Shown in pieces: positions 1-11,339 of a DNA stretch of 64,000 nucleotides. The notes below the pieces were generated by a model that saw only the letters and a program-made list of their open reading frames with translations, had not been told where the DNA came from and did not search any database. Within the stretch, counting starts at the first letter, position 1; every line of letters begins with the position of its first letter. Origin of the DNA: Siphonodentalium dalli (lineage: Eukaryota; Mollusca; Scaphopoda; Gadilida; Siphonodentaliidae); the NCBI GenBank assembly GCA_032622095.1, contig CP136068.1, positions 125,493,989-125,557,988 of the forward strand. Direction: 5' to 3'. Made by a program: the position numbers and the translations under genes.

Positions 1-1470
1 TCAATATTTTTTTCATGCAATTCTGACTCTAGATTATAAATCCCAAATTTAAAGGTATATTCCATGCCTGGCGATATGTTTTTTTTCATGCAGAAACGTT
101 GCGCAGATGCCAATCCTGGTGATCATGTACTCATTTATCACAATTCATGGATAGTCAGGGCTGCAGGCAATTATATGTTAACACTGAGGCCTATGGGAAA
201 TAATTACTTCACTGTAACCTACAGTTGTATGGGTTTAACACTCCTACAAATACTGAGATTCCTTCGTGTATATGTATGTCTAACACACCAAATATATAAA
301 ACTGAAATTCCTTCAGAGTTTTCCTTCTGGTCTCTGAATATGTATAACACTCCCAGTATAATGTTGAATCCCATCGGAGCTTTACTTTTGGTATATGTAC
401 TCATGAATGGATTTTCCCTTTCATTTATAAAGCTTTTAATTGAAATGATATGCTTAGCCTGATTCCATGCCGACTAGCATCAGTTAACTGCGGCTTACCA
501 AACTAAACTTCCAGCTAGAAATAATAATAGAAGTATATTCACAGCAAAGTCTGAGACACACGTATGTTTATACATTGGCAGTCCTGAATCAGTTCCCATC
601 GAAAAGAAGTAAAATCTTACTGAGGGAGAACTCTACAATTGTTGTCGTAAACCATTAATTGTTTATTTGCCAAAATATATCGGGGAGCTTGATAATTCCC
701 CGCTATGTACATGTACATGTAAGTAGCATGTGGTTAAATACCAATATACACAATAATGTACATTCATAAAATTGATTAGCAGTTTCACAATATATATCAG
801 TCTTCAATTTATAATCGAAAAATGCAATACAAGTCGACATTCTACTACATATTATAGAAGGCGTTGAGAAGTATAATATGCCTTGCAATTATAGGGGTTG
901 GCTACAAAATTATGTTATTTCGGATCAAATATTTCAATAAAGGGAAAATCGGGCGTGTGGGAAAAAAGTTGAGTTAAAACCGTGCGTTTATTATATACTA
1001 AATTCACACCTTTATTTGGATTGAAGAAATGTGCTCTTATATTTGTGATCTGATTGAAAACTTATAATAATTGCATTGCGGTCGTTTCAAACCTATCCAT
1101 TGATTGGCGGGACTGTCATATGTGCTGTATTAATCAGATAACGAACATGTCTACGCTTTAAAAGAAAGGCGTGAATATGGAAGATATGTCAATTAATAAC
1201 ACAAATAAGAGACAAGAACATGCAAATATGCACGCGGAAACAGATATTTCAATCATTACCCGAGGGTGTGTGCGAATGCCAGTAACCGGGCGGCTAAAAC
1301 TTCACAAGTAAACTTTAGATAGTTTGAACCGGGAATATTGAAGATATCAAACATTAACATTTTTAGATACGGTTGAATTTATTTATTATGTGCTTCCCTA
1401 TCAAATTCTATTGATTTCTTGTTCGAGTAAAAAGCTATATTTCGCTAGTCGAGCGCCCAACTGTGCGCCA
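1..1470. other. No recognisable gene or repeat
   Basis: AT-rich sequence. The longest open frame, at 64-462 on the plus strand, has no family motif that I recognise and turns hydrophobic and low-complexity. I treat it as a chance frame. No convincing splice structure was seen. Confidence 0.4.
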
Positions 1471-1471
1471 A

Positions 1472-1556
1472 CGTTATATCCCACTGTAGATTCATTATAT
1501 TACACGGTAGCTTCCTTATATTACACGCTAGCTTCCTTGTATTAAACGCTAGCTCC
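1472..1556. repeat. Short tandem repeat, 20-22 bp unit, about 4 copies
   Basis: Units resemble TTATATTACACGCTAGCTTCC. Two units are nearly identical and the two outer ones are diverged. On the minus strand the array translates as a repeated CNIRKL-like motif, so the minus-strand open frame at 1445-1663 is repeat-driven and not evidence of a gene. Confidence 0.65.
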
Positions 1557-1756
1557 AATCGAGGCGAGTCACTTGTAATGCCGTTAAATTTTGAATCGAT
1601 ATTCATGCGCCTGAAGCGATACGGACTATTTGCACTTTTGCGCGTGAGATTAGAGTATTTCACCCTTAACTACATTACAGACGCCTGTTCATATTAGCAA
1701 CGTCATTCGTCAAGTAAAATATTGAAGACAAATTTGAAATAGACGTAGAAGGCGAT

Positions 1757-4436
1757 GTGTTTTGGGACTCTTTACTGGAAACATTAGCTAAATATAATGA
1801 TAAAGACCCACAAGTTTGTGTTCAGAATAGTGACTCTATATTTGACCAGCAGGTTCCTGCAGCTTCAACTTCCACTTCAAGCTCTTCACTACTGAATTCA
1901 GCCTCAGACTCAACCTCAGCTGCATTGCCAACATTACCATTGCCTTCAACGTCCACTGTAAGTTCCAGATTTACAAATGTAACTGATGAGGAAGTATCTC
2001 AATTCAATGACCAACAGCGAGAAGCGAACAGAAGAGGAAAAATATCCAGACCGTCCATTCTTCCTCGCCATCAATTACCAGGGCTGGAATAAAGGAAAGC
2101 CTTTGCATAAACGCAATGCATTCGGCATTAATTCTTTAAATAGAATTGTGCGGGGCATGTGTGTAGACTCAGGATTCACAACGTATAAGCGACTTACCAA
2201 CTTACTTTCGATGAGCAGAAAGTTTTCTACAAAAATGCCTGTGCTGTCTGGGGGTCGATGGCAACTGGAAGTGGCTGCAGTACCCTTAATGAGCAAGCTG
2301 CCACTTTGGACATGTCAGGAATGACACAGAAAACATTTACCAAAATTGAAAATTGTGCTGGAAAGCTGTGGGAGGAGATCGTTGAGGAAGAGATGTAAAT
2401 GGCAGGGATAGAAGAGTGAAAGTTGGCAATCGAGAGAGGAGATTATGATGATGGGATTCCTGCAATAACAATCATTTGTGATGGCGGATGGAGCAAGCGC
2501 TCCCATAAGCAGTCATACAATGCCCTTTGGGGAGTAGGAGTGATTATAGGCGCAGTAACAAAGAAGATGTTGTACATGGGTATCAGAAATAAAAGTTGCT
2601 GTATCTGTACAAAATATACAAATTTGAAAAAAGATATTCCCGAACATGAATGTTTAAAAATTTGGAGTCAATCAAGCCAGGCAATGGAAGCGGACATTCT
2701 AGTGGAGGGTTTTAAGGCAGCTGAGAGAATGCATGGAGTCCGGTATATGAGACTAATTGGAGATGGGGACAGTTCGGTTCATGTGCGGATATAAGAACAT
2801 GTTCCAGTCTGGGGATGTCGTGTCCAAAAGGTTGAATGTGCAAACCATATAACAAAATGCATGCGGACCAAACTTGAGCAACTTGTGGCTGATAACCCAC
2901 ATTATAAAGGAAAAAGAACCTTACCAAGTTTCTGCTATAATATATAGGTATGAACATCCTTCAACAAATAAACTGTAAACATCGGAATTATTGAACAGGG
3001 ATATCCTTTATTCTGCAATGCATGTATTTGGTCACCATGACAATTGTTCAGATTTTTGTAAGAAAGCCAGAGAGACAGCTTGTGCATATAAAGCAGCACA
3101 GACTGATGATTCTGACGTTCCTGGAGACCAAGCCGACTTTTTGGAAGACTTGGCTTCCCTTTTGGTCAGAAGGAATGTCTGCAAAGGAGTTAAGTGACGC
3201 CCGTTCACTTGAACTGCAGCCAACAGAAATAGACACTGCCTTCATCGAAGATATAATAGTGCATCTCAACAGGATTGCCGACAAATCTGACAAACTACTC
3301 GACAATGTAACAACGAATCTGGCCGAGAGTTGGATGAATATCCGCATGAAGTTTGATGGAGGAAAAGTAATCAATCGCTGCAGTAGAGGATCATGGGGCT
3401 AAAGATGCTATGGTGCTATGATCAGACAAAATATGGGACCAAACTGGGCACCGCTTGCTTGGGAGAAGGCAACAGGCACAAGAGCAGGGCGGGCTTTTGG
3501 CGATGCATACATGAAGACATCTAAACATTTAGCAAAAGCGACAATCTATAAACAAAAGAAAGAAATAATATAGAGTGCGGAGATGGAAGCGAACGATCCA
3601 GACAGCGAAGAATAACTTGACAAAGAAAGCTCGGCTTGAGTATGGTCCCGATGCAATTGAGGAGACAAGTGACATAGTTCCTGAACAGCTTGAAGAGAAG
3701 GTCAAATATTTTTTTATGAAAAGGAAGTGAATGTATCAGAAACGATCCTGAAGCATATCGAAGATAATACCAAGGAACAGTCTCTCAGTGGTTATTGGAT
3801 AGATGAAAGAAAAAAAAGTATAACAGCTTCAAACTTTGCTTCAGTGTTAAAAATAAGACCAACAACAAAAGTGGTAAAATTGGTGGAAAGGCTTCTGTAT
3901 TCAACATTCACTGGGACACGCATCACCAGAAGAGGTCTTAGACTGGAACGTTTCGCAGTTAAAGAATACATCCAAAAGAAGAGCGAAGATGGTGAGGAAA
4001 TTGCAGTTTCAACAATGGGTTTGTATATCGATCGTGATCACCCCTTTTTGGGGCGAGTGTTGATGGTCCAGTTACATCAAATAAGGCAGGAAACGGACTC
4101 ATTGAAATTAAGCATGTTTTAATGGACAAATCAGACTCATTACAAGAAGCTGCTGTTAAAACAAAAACTTCTGTTTGGAGTTGAAGGAAGGCAAGTTAAT
4201 GCTGAAGAAGGGACATTATTTTTACCACCAAATACAGGGTCAACTTAACATCCTGAAGTTAGACTGGGCAGATCTCACATCGAGAGGGTTGAGAGTGATC
4301 AACAACTATGGAACAGTGTCATGTTGCCTAAGCTCTCGGCATTCTATTACAAAGACCTTTTGCCAGAGCTGGCAATGCCCAAGAATGGCAAAAAAACCAG
4401 GAATCCGTGAACCAGGCAATTGGGTAATAATTACAT
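1757..4436 (+). pseudogene. Mutator-like transposase plus YqaJ nuclease relic
   Basis: Open segments in changing plus-strand frames (1757-2092, 1986-2324, 2423-2794, 2991-3402, 3727-4122, 4175-4436) read as one decayed protein. The first part is a Ser/Thr-rich N-terminus. A transposase-like core follows, with ICDGGW, RNKSCCICTKYT and a second acidic motif GDGDSSV around 2480-2790. Next come HVFGHHDNCSDFCK and NLAESWMNIRMKFDGG. The C-terminal part matches the YqaJ/PD-(D/E)xK nuclease fold: ERKKSITASNFASVL, then RRGLRLERFAVKEY. In a shifted frame come SVDG and LIEIKH, the expected D and ExK positions, then QIQGQLNIL. This domain pair is known from transposon-derived proteins of invertebrates. 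At least four frame changes mean it is not functional. I saw no terminal repeats. Family assignment is from remembered motifs, without a database search. Confidence 0.75.
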
Positions 4437-4439
4437 GAA

Positions 4440-5344
4440 TTTATCAGCATGAATGTTTAATTACATAATCATTCTTTACTCATTACAAACTATAAACGCT
4501 CCTAGAATGCTCATTTGCTTCCACAATATTTTTCTAATGTGGAAGTATAATATTAAAATCTTTAATGAAATTCAAATTATGAATCTAATAGGGTAGGTGG
4601 GCTACCCGGCATTGCTCGGTCAAAGAATGCAGGCCTTAAAATGCCAACAATTTTGCAAGAATCAAAAAAGAGAATTTCTACAGCAAATCAGCTGCTTTTA
4701 CAAGAATAAAACTAAGAATCATATGATTCTGATTCTTGTCAGATTTTAAGCCATGGTATGAGTAAATTATTAGTGCCCTTTCAAGTCATTTAAATTAATT
4801 ATTAGTCACCTGAGGTAAACAGCACCTATTGCATGTCAGACACTCTCCGGATAAAGTTTCCTCTGTCTTTTCAGCTGATGAGGATGATCTTAATTTCTAA
4901 TTATTAGTGCCTCTGATGTTTCTTCACCGGGTCAATATTTACCGGTTTCACTGCATACTATTTTCCAGTGACCAGGGTCCAAACATTTTGGGTATGTTAT
5001 TAATTATTTAATTAACATTATTCGTTAGTGGCCCGTTAAGTCGTCTGATGTCAACGGCACCTATCCCAAGACACTCATCAGGTCAATTTACCCCTGTCTG
5101 ACAATGTTCAGCTCCGAGGGTCCTGCAGTTTGGCCGCTAGAGTGGGTGTGGTCATATCAGAAGGGGGGGGGTGTTCTGCACAGAACAATATATGAACTAA
5201 CCAGTTTATTTCCATTGTTTTTCTAGTATCCTACGACTGCAGTGCACAAGAACAAACCAACCGGGGCATCCACTAGAAAGGGGCACTGGAAGGCAGCTCA
5301 GAAAAAACATCAACATCTGATGTGACAGACTCATCCATTTTCTC
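4440..5344. repeat. Noncoding; possible diverged direct repeat
   Basis: No open frame stands out. Two blocks, near 4775-4885 and 5030-5115, share the order 'TAGTG...cc...AAGTC', a 'GGCACCTAT/AGCACCTAT' word, 'GACACTC' and 'CCTGTCT'-like words. This suggests an old direct repeat, though the match is weak. A G-run occurs at 5163-5171. The ACCCGGCATTGC word at 4608 is also seen, as ACCCGGCGTTGC, near 31,251. Confidence 0.3.
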
Positions 5345-6027
5345 TGAAGTACCACACTAACTCTTCCTCAATAAGCACATCGTACATCAATGGGACGATG
5401 AATATGGCCGCAACCAGTGGTACAGTGGTATTGTTGTAGATGTCCTGGAAGGAATTGATGGTGGTGAGGATGCAGTTTATGAGGTAAGACATAATGATGA
5501 GGATCATTCTTTTGCATAATCTTTGTGTGTGCTACTGTATAACACTGTGAAATTCATGTACGGTAGGTGCCATGTTTCAGTTTGTAGCTTTATTCAATTT
5601 GCAGCTACATGTGCATAATTATGGTGTAATTGTACACCTAATATTATCAAGTAATCATGATATCTTCATGTGTTTTTTATTATATGCAGTTTGATATCTT
5701 ATAGCCTCAAATTACGGCATATATAGTTGTCTTTTCGGATTCATGTTATTCATAATTGGGCTCTAGTATCCCCTGTTGCTTTCCTCTTTCATATGAACTT
5801 AGAACTTAATAGTTTTTTCATAATTTAATTTTTTTTACATCGATAAATTAATAGTAAAATTATTACAAACCATCTGTGGCCTCATGTTAATCAAAATTTT
5901 ATTCCAACAGATCATGTATGAATGTAACACTGAGATGAAATATGAAATGACCTACTCTGAATTGATGGAATATTTTGAAGCTGGATCACTCAAATTTCTT
6001 GAGGGTGCAGTGTATCTATATAAATAG
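5345..6027 (+). pseudogene. Two relic exons of a small Tudor-like domain
   Basis: Exon A (about 5365-5483) reads NKHIVHQWDDEYGRNQWYSG and continues to AVYE at a GTAAGA donor. The intron is 5484-5910 (427 bp) and ends TTCCAACAG. Exon B (5911-6027) reads IMYECNTEMKYEMTYSELME, then EAGSLKFLEG, and stops with TAG. The frame is maintained across the junction. The pattern HxW...W-Y-x-G-x-V followed by YxxxYE and a terminal GxLKFL is that of small Tudor/chromo-barrel-like folds, which often bind methylated histone tails or RNA. An in-frame stop lies just upstream of LFLNKH, so any earlier part is lost or lies in an unrecognised exon. Proximity to the YqaJ relic suggests, but does not show, that it came from a mobile element. 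Confidence 0.5.
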
Positions 6028-6925
6028 GATTATCCGTATAATACCCGGTATCATGGTGATATTTTCAAAGCTTCATACCTCTATCGACAATTAGAATATC
6101 ACTTCAGACTTCTGTTCAGACAATGGTCTTGAAATCTTATATACCATATACATGTGAATTTATTACATTTCAAGCTGTTAAAACAAAAATATTCAGATGT
6201 GGTGACATCATACTTTGACCGAAGAAGCAGTCAATCCTAATTAACTTTAATTTACTGCTTGGCTTGTCGTTTTGTGGATACAATCAGCTCACTTGTATTA
6301 TATGACTGTCCAGTTACTACTTGGTGGCAGCTATCTACTCCAGTTGAGTAATGTTTATTTTTTAGTCACAAAGACATCTATCCATCTTCTTGACAAAACA
6401 TACATATATAGCTGCTGTATGTTACTTGATGGTTATCATTGGGGTGCCATCCCCTTTTGTCACATCCCTGGCAGATTAGCAGAAATGCTTATTCTATTCG
6501 TCTACAATACATGCAACTGAATTTATCACGAGGAACACCTAGGAATGCTGTTATAGTAGGAAAACTTCTTTTTTTTTAAATTTATATTATTATCGATCTA
6601 TACCTCCATACATTTCAGTGGGAAATAGTTCCAGCATTCCTATCATTTATTATTTATTTTAATTTTCAAAAATATTTTGTTCTTATTATATCATAGCTTC
6701 AACAATTAACCTTTCAGTAGTACATCGCTCTTCGTCGTTGTCTACATGTTATACTTTCTTTATTTTCCAGACTTGATAACTGATTTTGTTGGATTATTGC
6801 CTGTAAAGAATATTCAAAGAAAATTCGATTAATGTTCACTTTTATGATTTTTTGGTAAGTAGCACCCACGTATATACTTCATTCTATCTATAGAACTGAC
6901 ATGTGGGCTGGCAGTTCTGAAAAAC
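6028..6925. other. Noncoding, nothing recognised
   Basis: AT-rich with T-runs. The 82-codon open frame at 6272-6520 shows no family motif. Confidence 0.35.
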
Positions 6926-7153
6926 TTGGCAAAGCCGAGGTTGCAACATCCTGAAATTAAGAAAAATTGGGTCCACAAAGCCCGTAACGATGAAAATGTA
7001 CCACCGCATCAGATAATCCAAGTGCCAGGACACAAGAATGTAAACAGTTTGTTGAACTACTTCAAAATGAATGCTGTCCAAACAAAACATATTTCTGCTG
7101 GAAATAACACAGTCACAGAGTCAGAGACAGTACTTCCAGCTGCACAGCCTGTA
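6926..7153 (+). pseudogene. Crypton-like tyrosine recombinase C-terminus (relic)
   Basis: The open frame contains NVPPHQIIQVPGHKNVNSLL followed by NYFKMNAVQTKHIS. This matches the end of Crypton-type tyrosine recombinases, where GHKN..SL..Y carries the second catalytic histidine and the nucleophilic tyrosine (Y in LLNYFK). The preceding helix, which normally reads xRKT/xxR and carries the catalytic arginine, appears as EIKKNWVHKAR, so the arginine looks displaced or lost. The upstream catalytic domain is missing. The frame runs straight into the arm of the foldback element that starts near 7154, so the last 57 codons of the open frame are not part of the recombinase. The family call is moderate because only about 50 informative residues remain. 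Confidence 0.55.
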
Positions 7154-8094
7154 GTCGAGCTTTCAAACTGGGTTTTATTATTAAGGACTTTGCTAACCCA
7201 ATTTTCCCCAAATTTGATGGAGTCAAAAGAAAGGTTTATGTTCACTTTTATTAGTAATCACAGTAACCAAACCCACGAATGCAACATTTTTTTAAATAAA
7301 TTTTTTCGAACCAAAAATCAATAAACACAAAGTCCATATCAAAGAAAAAAATATGTCAATGTGTACTGAACACTGTGAAGAATGATGAACAATAAAATAA
7401 TATTCATATTTATCAAGCATTCTTTGATAAAATTACTAAGAACCAATTGTTTACAAATAATTGAGTAACTTCCCTGACATCCATTGTAGTGAGGTGACAA
7501 TTAAGTGTTAATATCTGTGGACAGTGGTGTGTTGTGAATCTCTTGACAAAAGAACTGTGTAATCCCCAATATCTGGGAACCCCATAACCCAGAAACTAGG
7601 TCACCAATCAGCCTGAATCAGGATATCATATTATCATGGCACAGCACATGCTGGTCATAATCTCAGCTGGCTTGAGTGAACATTAACTTCACCCATCAAA
7701 TCCAGTTCCCAAATAGCATTACTGAGCAATGAAATCTACCATTTGTAAACACCTGCTTCCAAGCAAAACATCTGAATAACACTGAAGAAATGTGAGTATA
7801 TCTTTATTGTTCATCATTCTTCAAAGTGTTCAGTACACATTGCCATATATTTTTCTTAGATATGGACTTTGTGTTTGTTGAATTTGGGTTCGAAAAACTA
7901 GATTTAAAAAACTTCTATAAATTTCACATTTTGAATTTCTAACATAACCTACCATGAATTATACTATTACAATGTTGCGTCCGTGAGTTGATTACTGTGA
8001 TTGCTAATAAAAGTGAACATAAACCTGTATTTTGGACTCCATCAATTTTGGGGGAAATTGTGTTAGCAAAGTCCTTAAAACCGTTTTACTCGAC
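7154..8094. mobile_element. Foldback element with arms of about 250 bp
   Basis: The left arm (about 7154-7405) is the inverted complement of the right arm (about 7803-8094). Shared words include GGACTTTGCTAAC, GATGGAGTC, AAAGTGAACATAAACCT, GGACTTTGTG and GTGTACTGAACAC. The arms are diverged by small indels. The loop (7406-7802) has no coding signal. No clear target duplication was seen. It abuts the tyrosine recombinase relic. Confidence 0.75.
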
Positions 8095-8394
8095 CGCGGG
8101 GACGACATGGATTTGGTCGATTGCGTTACCTGTGGGCCACAATTGTTCAATTGCAAGGATATAGGAGGCGTGGTCTGTCTGTTTGTTATGGTTAAGTGTC
8201 AATGTACTGTCGGGTCACGCGCCCGGTTGTCGCGATCTAATCTCCTAATCAGGCGAATAACCCGTGCGCTTTGATAAATCACGACGAATTCACGGTTTGT
8301 TGTTTGGCGGTCAGTTATTGTCTAATTTCATGGTTGAACATAGGGTATGGACCATTTATTCCTTATTCGCAAAAATATGTCTCTTTCTAGGGGT

Positions 8395-8575
8395 TATTTG
8401 GGGCGAGCCACCCACCCATACCACCAATTGGCCGAAATCCTTACCGTTCACGAAAATGGTCCATACTCCACTTCACCCCTCTTGGTGGTACCCCCCCCCC
8501 CCCCGATGAGGGCTGGGTAGTGTATAATGTGAATTTGGGCGGGGCACCAACCCATGTTGTAAAATTGACCGAAAG
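8395..8575 (+). repeat. Old direct duplication around a C-run
   Basis: The block near 8400-8445 (TTTGGGGCGAGCCACC, ACCCAT, AATTGGCCGAAA) resembles 8533-8572 (TTTGGGCGGGGCACCAA, ACCCAT, AATTGACCGAAA). A homopolymer C-run at about 8489-8503 separates them. No gene is supported in 8095-8947. The open frames at 8032, 8264, 8520 and 8751 have no recognisable motifs. Confidence 0.4.
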
Positions 8576-10302
8576 AGACATTTATGTGAATAAGGAATCA
8601 GTTCAAAAAGTCATGTTCGTGTCGAACGTGTCAAACGGATCAGTCCGATCCATTCATGCTCTCTGTCGCCAAATCGATCTCCGATCGAGCGAATCGCACA
8701 AACCTACACTGTATATAGCAAGAAATCATCCATCACACTAGCAGATTTGTTTGAAGTTATCGGAAGTACGGACACAGCCTTCCCAAATTCCACTGAGACT
8801 CTCCTACATGGATATAAACTTCACACGGAAATTGAGTGACAAACGCCCGAGCATAAACGCCTGCCCCAATTCAAAAGAAACACTCCCATATACGCGAAGA
8901 AACAACATCAACACTGGGCGAAAACAATCGACCGAATAATAAAACCCACAAAACTAGGTTTTAGTAAAACCTGGGGTAGGGTGGTTTTACTTTGATATTT
9001 TTTCAAAGTATATTTACAAGTATATATGGTACGAATAAATCAGGTATAGATAATCGTCCCCTGATCGTTATATCGCCAATTCACCACATACAATTAGCGT
9101 TATCACGCCCGATAACCCTATAGGCTGGTGGCTGTGGGTAGGCATATTGCTGTAGTGATATTGCGTGGCGGGTTTCGCAACCAAGGTATGTTTCAGATTA
9201 TAATTGATCAAATACGCTGTAAAAGGTCAGATTTTTTTACCACGTCAGATGCAGTAATGTCTGATTTATAAGTTGAACTTCTTGGTAACAATTTGGCATT
9301 GTAGAATACGTTGTTTGAAGACAAAATATCACGGATTTTGTCGACTTTTTCAAACTTTTAAAGTAAACAGACTCCCAAATTTGCTCAGCATGTCGATTTG
9401 TAAGTTATTTTCGTGGATACATGTGGTATAGTATCTCAGTGACAAGACAAACATGACTGCGAACTCATATAATGCATTTTTCAGTTAAAAAAAGCTATTT
9501 GACATACTGTCCCGTCAATATTTTGTGGTAGGCATATTGAATAGCCAAACACCGAGAGGATAGACATATGGCAAACACAGACACGCATGTAGCACAATGA
9601 TCAATAGTGGTTTAGTCTGAGAAAAACGCTTTTGTGATGCTATATTATTCACAGTGTTGTAAATTCACATCGTCCATGAGTCAGGAAACATACACTACTT
9701 ATTTCCAAGAACTAAATACTGACAGTTGTAATGTAAAACGTTTTAACTGTGACAAACTTGCAAAATGGGGTTTTAATTGAAAATGGGGAAAGTATAGCCC
9801 AAACTATTCAGCATATTTTAATGTAAAAAAAATGAGCCATGCCAGCTTTGTGCAGTTTTCATGCTGAATGGTCATGGTCCACTACATATAGATAATATAG
9901 CTACCATTTATAGCCGGTTTTATTTTTGGCGTTCTGTGAAAGAATGGCGTTCATGTATTTGTTTTTTCTTTCTCTTCGACCAGAACGATTCATGTCTACG
10001 CCGGTTTATGGAATATAAACCGCACACAAATAAATAACAGCATACGATGCTATTAACAATAATTCAATGTCCCGCAAATGCTAAATGTAGCTAATAGTTA
10101 TACATAATTTTATGTGGTATCAATATAGGTAAAGACATTGGGCTCAGAGAAATATCAGGTGCGAAAATTAGGGTACGCTAGACCCTGTATAGATAGAGTA
10201 TACATATAGTGGACATGGACCATGACCCAGTTATGCCGCATATACATAAACAGTAGCACCGAGCAAAATACAAATGTGTGTGGGGCGTTATTGCCGCGTT
10301 AA

Positions 10303-10836
10303 CTCAATTGAGTGGGCACTGTTGTCTCATGGGCTATATATAGGAGGAATCGCCGAGAGATTTTGTGTGCATTTATAGTGGTAAATGTTTTTGTCAATAC
10401 CATGGGGCAGGTTTTTGGGTGCGTCTAAAATTCACCGAGTACGATATCATATCGGAGAAATGATCACCTCAGAAAAAAAACATCGAGTTGTCATCGCGGG
10501 ATGATTTCAGATTTTCTGACATTTAAATCTAAGATTCTGCTTCTAAATGCAGAAATTAGTCAATAAATCTGATAAAATGTATTAAAACTTAGAAATAATT
10601 AGTATTTATTCAGTTCATTATGAAATAATAATAGCACAAATTTGAGCGGGTTTTGCAACTTCAGTTTAAACTGTAATGCATATCTCAGAAATGGTTGACG
10701 TTAGAATGCCATTAGTGAAAGAGCCGACACTTTGTACCCACTTCGTACCCAACATGCCCCACGGTATTGACAAAAAATACCAACCATTTATAGTGGTCCA
10801 ATTGTATTTATATCTGACTCAGGCTCCGCTCAATTG
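10303..10836. repeat. Inverted-repeat element, about 530 bp
   Basis: Ends carry CTCAATTG-type words. Inner arms near 10372-10425 and 10739-10795 are inverted complements (TTTTTGTCAATACC, GGGGCA, GGGT-CG). The LTR element inserted just beyond its right edge, at 10850. It is an old, diverged MITE-like structure. Confidence 0.45.
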
Positions 10837-10850
10837 TCTATTTCAGAAAG

Positions 10851-11339
10851 TGTGGAAGAATGAAGTCAGTTCTTGTATATCATTTATTCACATCTAATAT
10901 CAATGTATAGTCAACAGCTTGTGATGGTAAATGATACATAATTGTGAATCAATCATAGATGTCATAGAACGACCGAAAGCGTCGCTTATTAATTAGCGAC
11001 CTGATGTTGATGCCTGCCGATTAGTCTGAAGAGCCGAAACTAATTGAAGAGTAGATTAATGTCTGGTTTATATATCGCTAATGACTGGTAGCCGTCATTA
11101 GTGCATCTCTTTGTCTGTACTGACCCATGGGTGAACTGGGAATTATTACCTAAGACTCCTTCCTTTGTAGTTAGACTTGCATAACTCATAGGTCGCGGCC
11201 TCTCCGAGTATGACCTTGGCAATTTGGTTGGGGTCACTATAGTTCGATTATATTCTGTCTCCCCCATAGGTAAGATGGATATGTTTAGTGTGTACTATCA
11301 CGTCACTTGAATAAGAAGGGGTAGGGTGATTACTCTACA
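10851..11339 (-). repeat. LTR (3' LTR in element orientation)
   Basis: 489 bp, TG...CA ends. It is nearly identical to 15337-15826, differing by a few substitutions (for example G/A in GCCTGCC[G/A]ATTAG) and single-base indels in C- and G-runs. Just inside it, on the element strand, a purine-rich AAATAAGGGGGA (11344-11358 region) is a candidate polypurine tract. Confidence 0.9.

Noticed and set aside
64-462. 132-codon plus-strand open frame near the left edge
   Set aside because: No family motif apart from a short PGDHVLIY stretch. The rest is low-complexity and hydrophobic, and there is no splice or promoter context.
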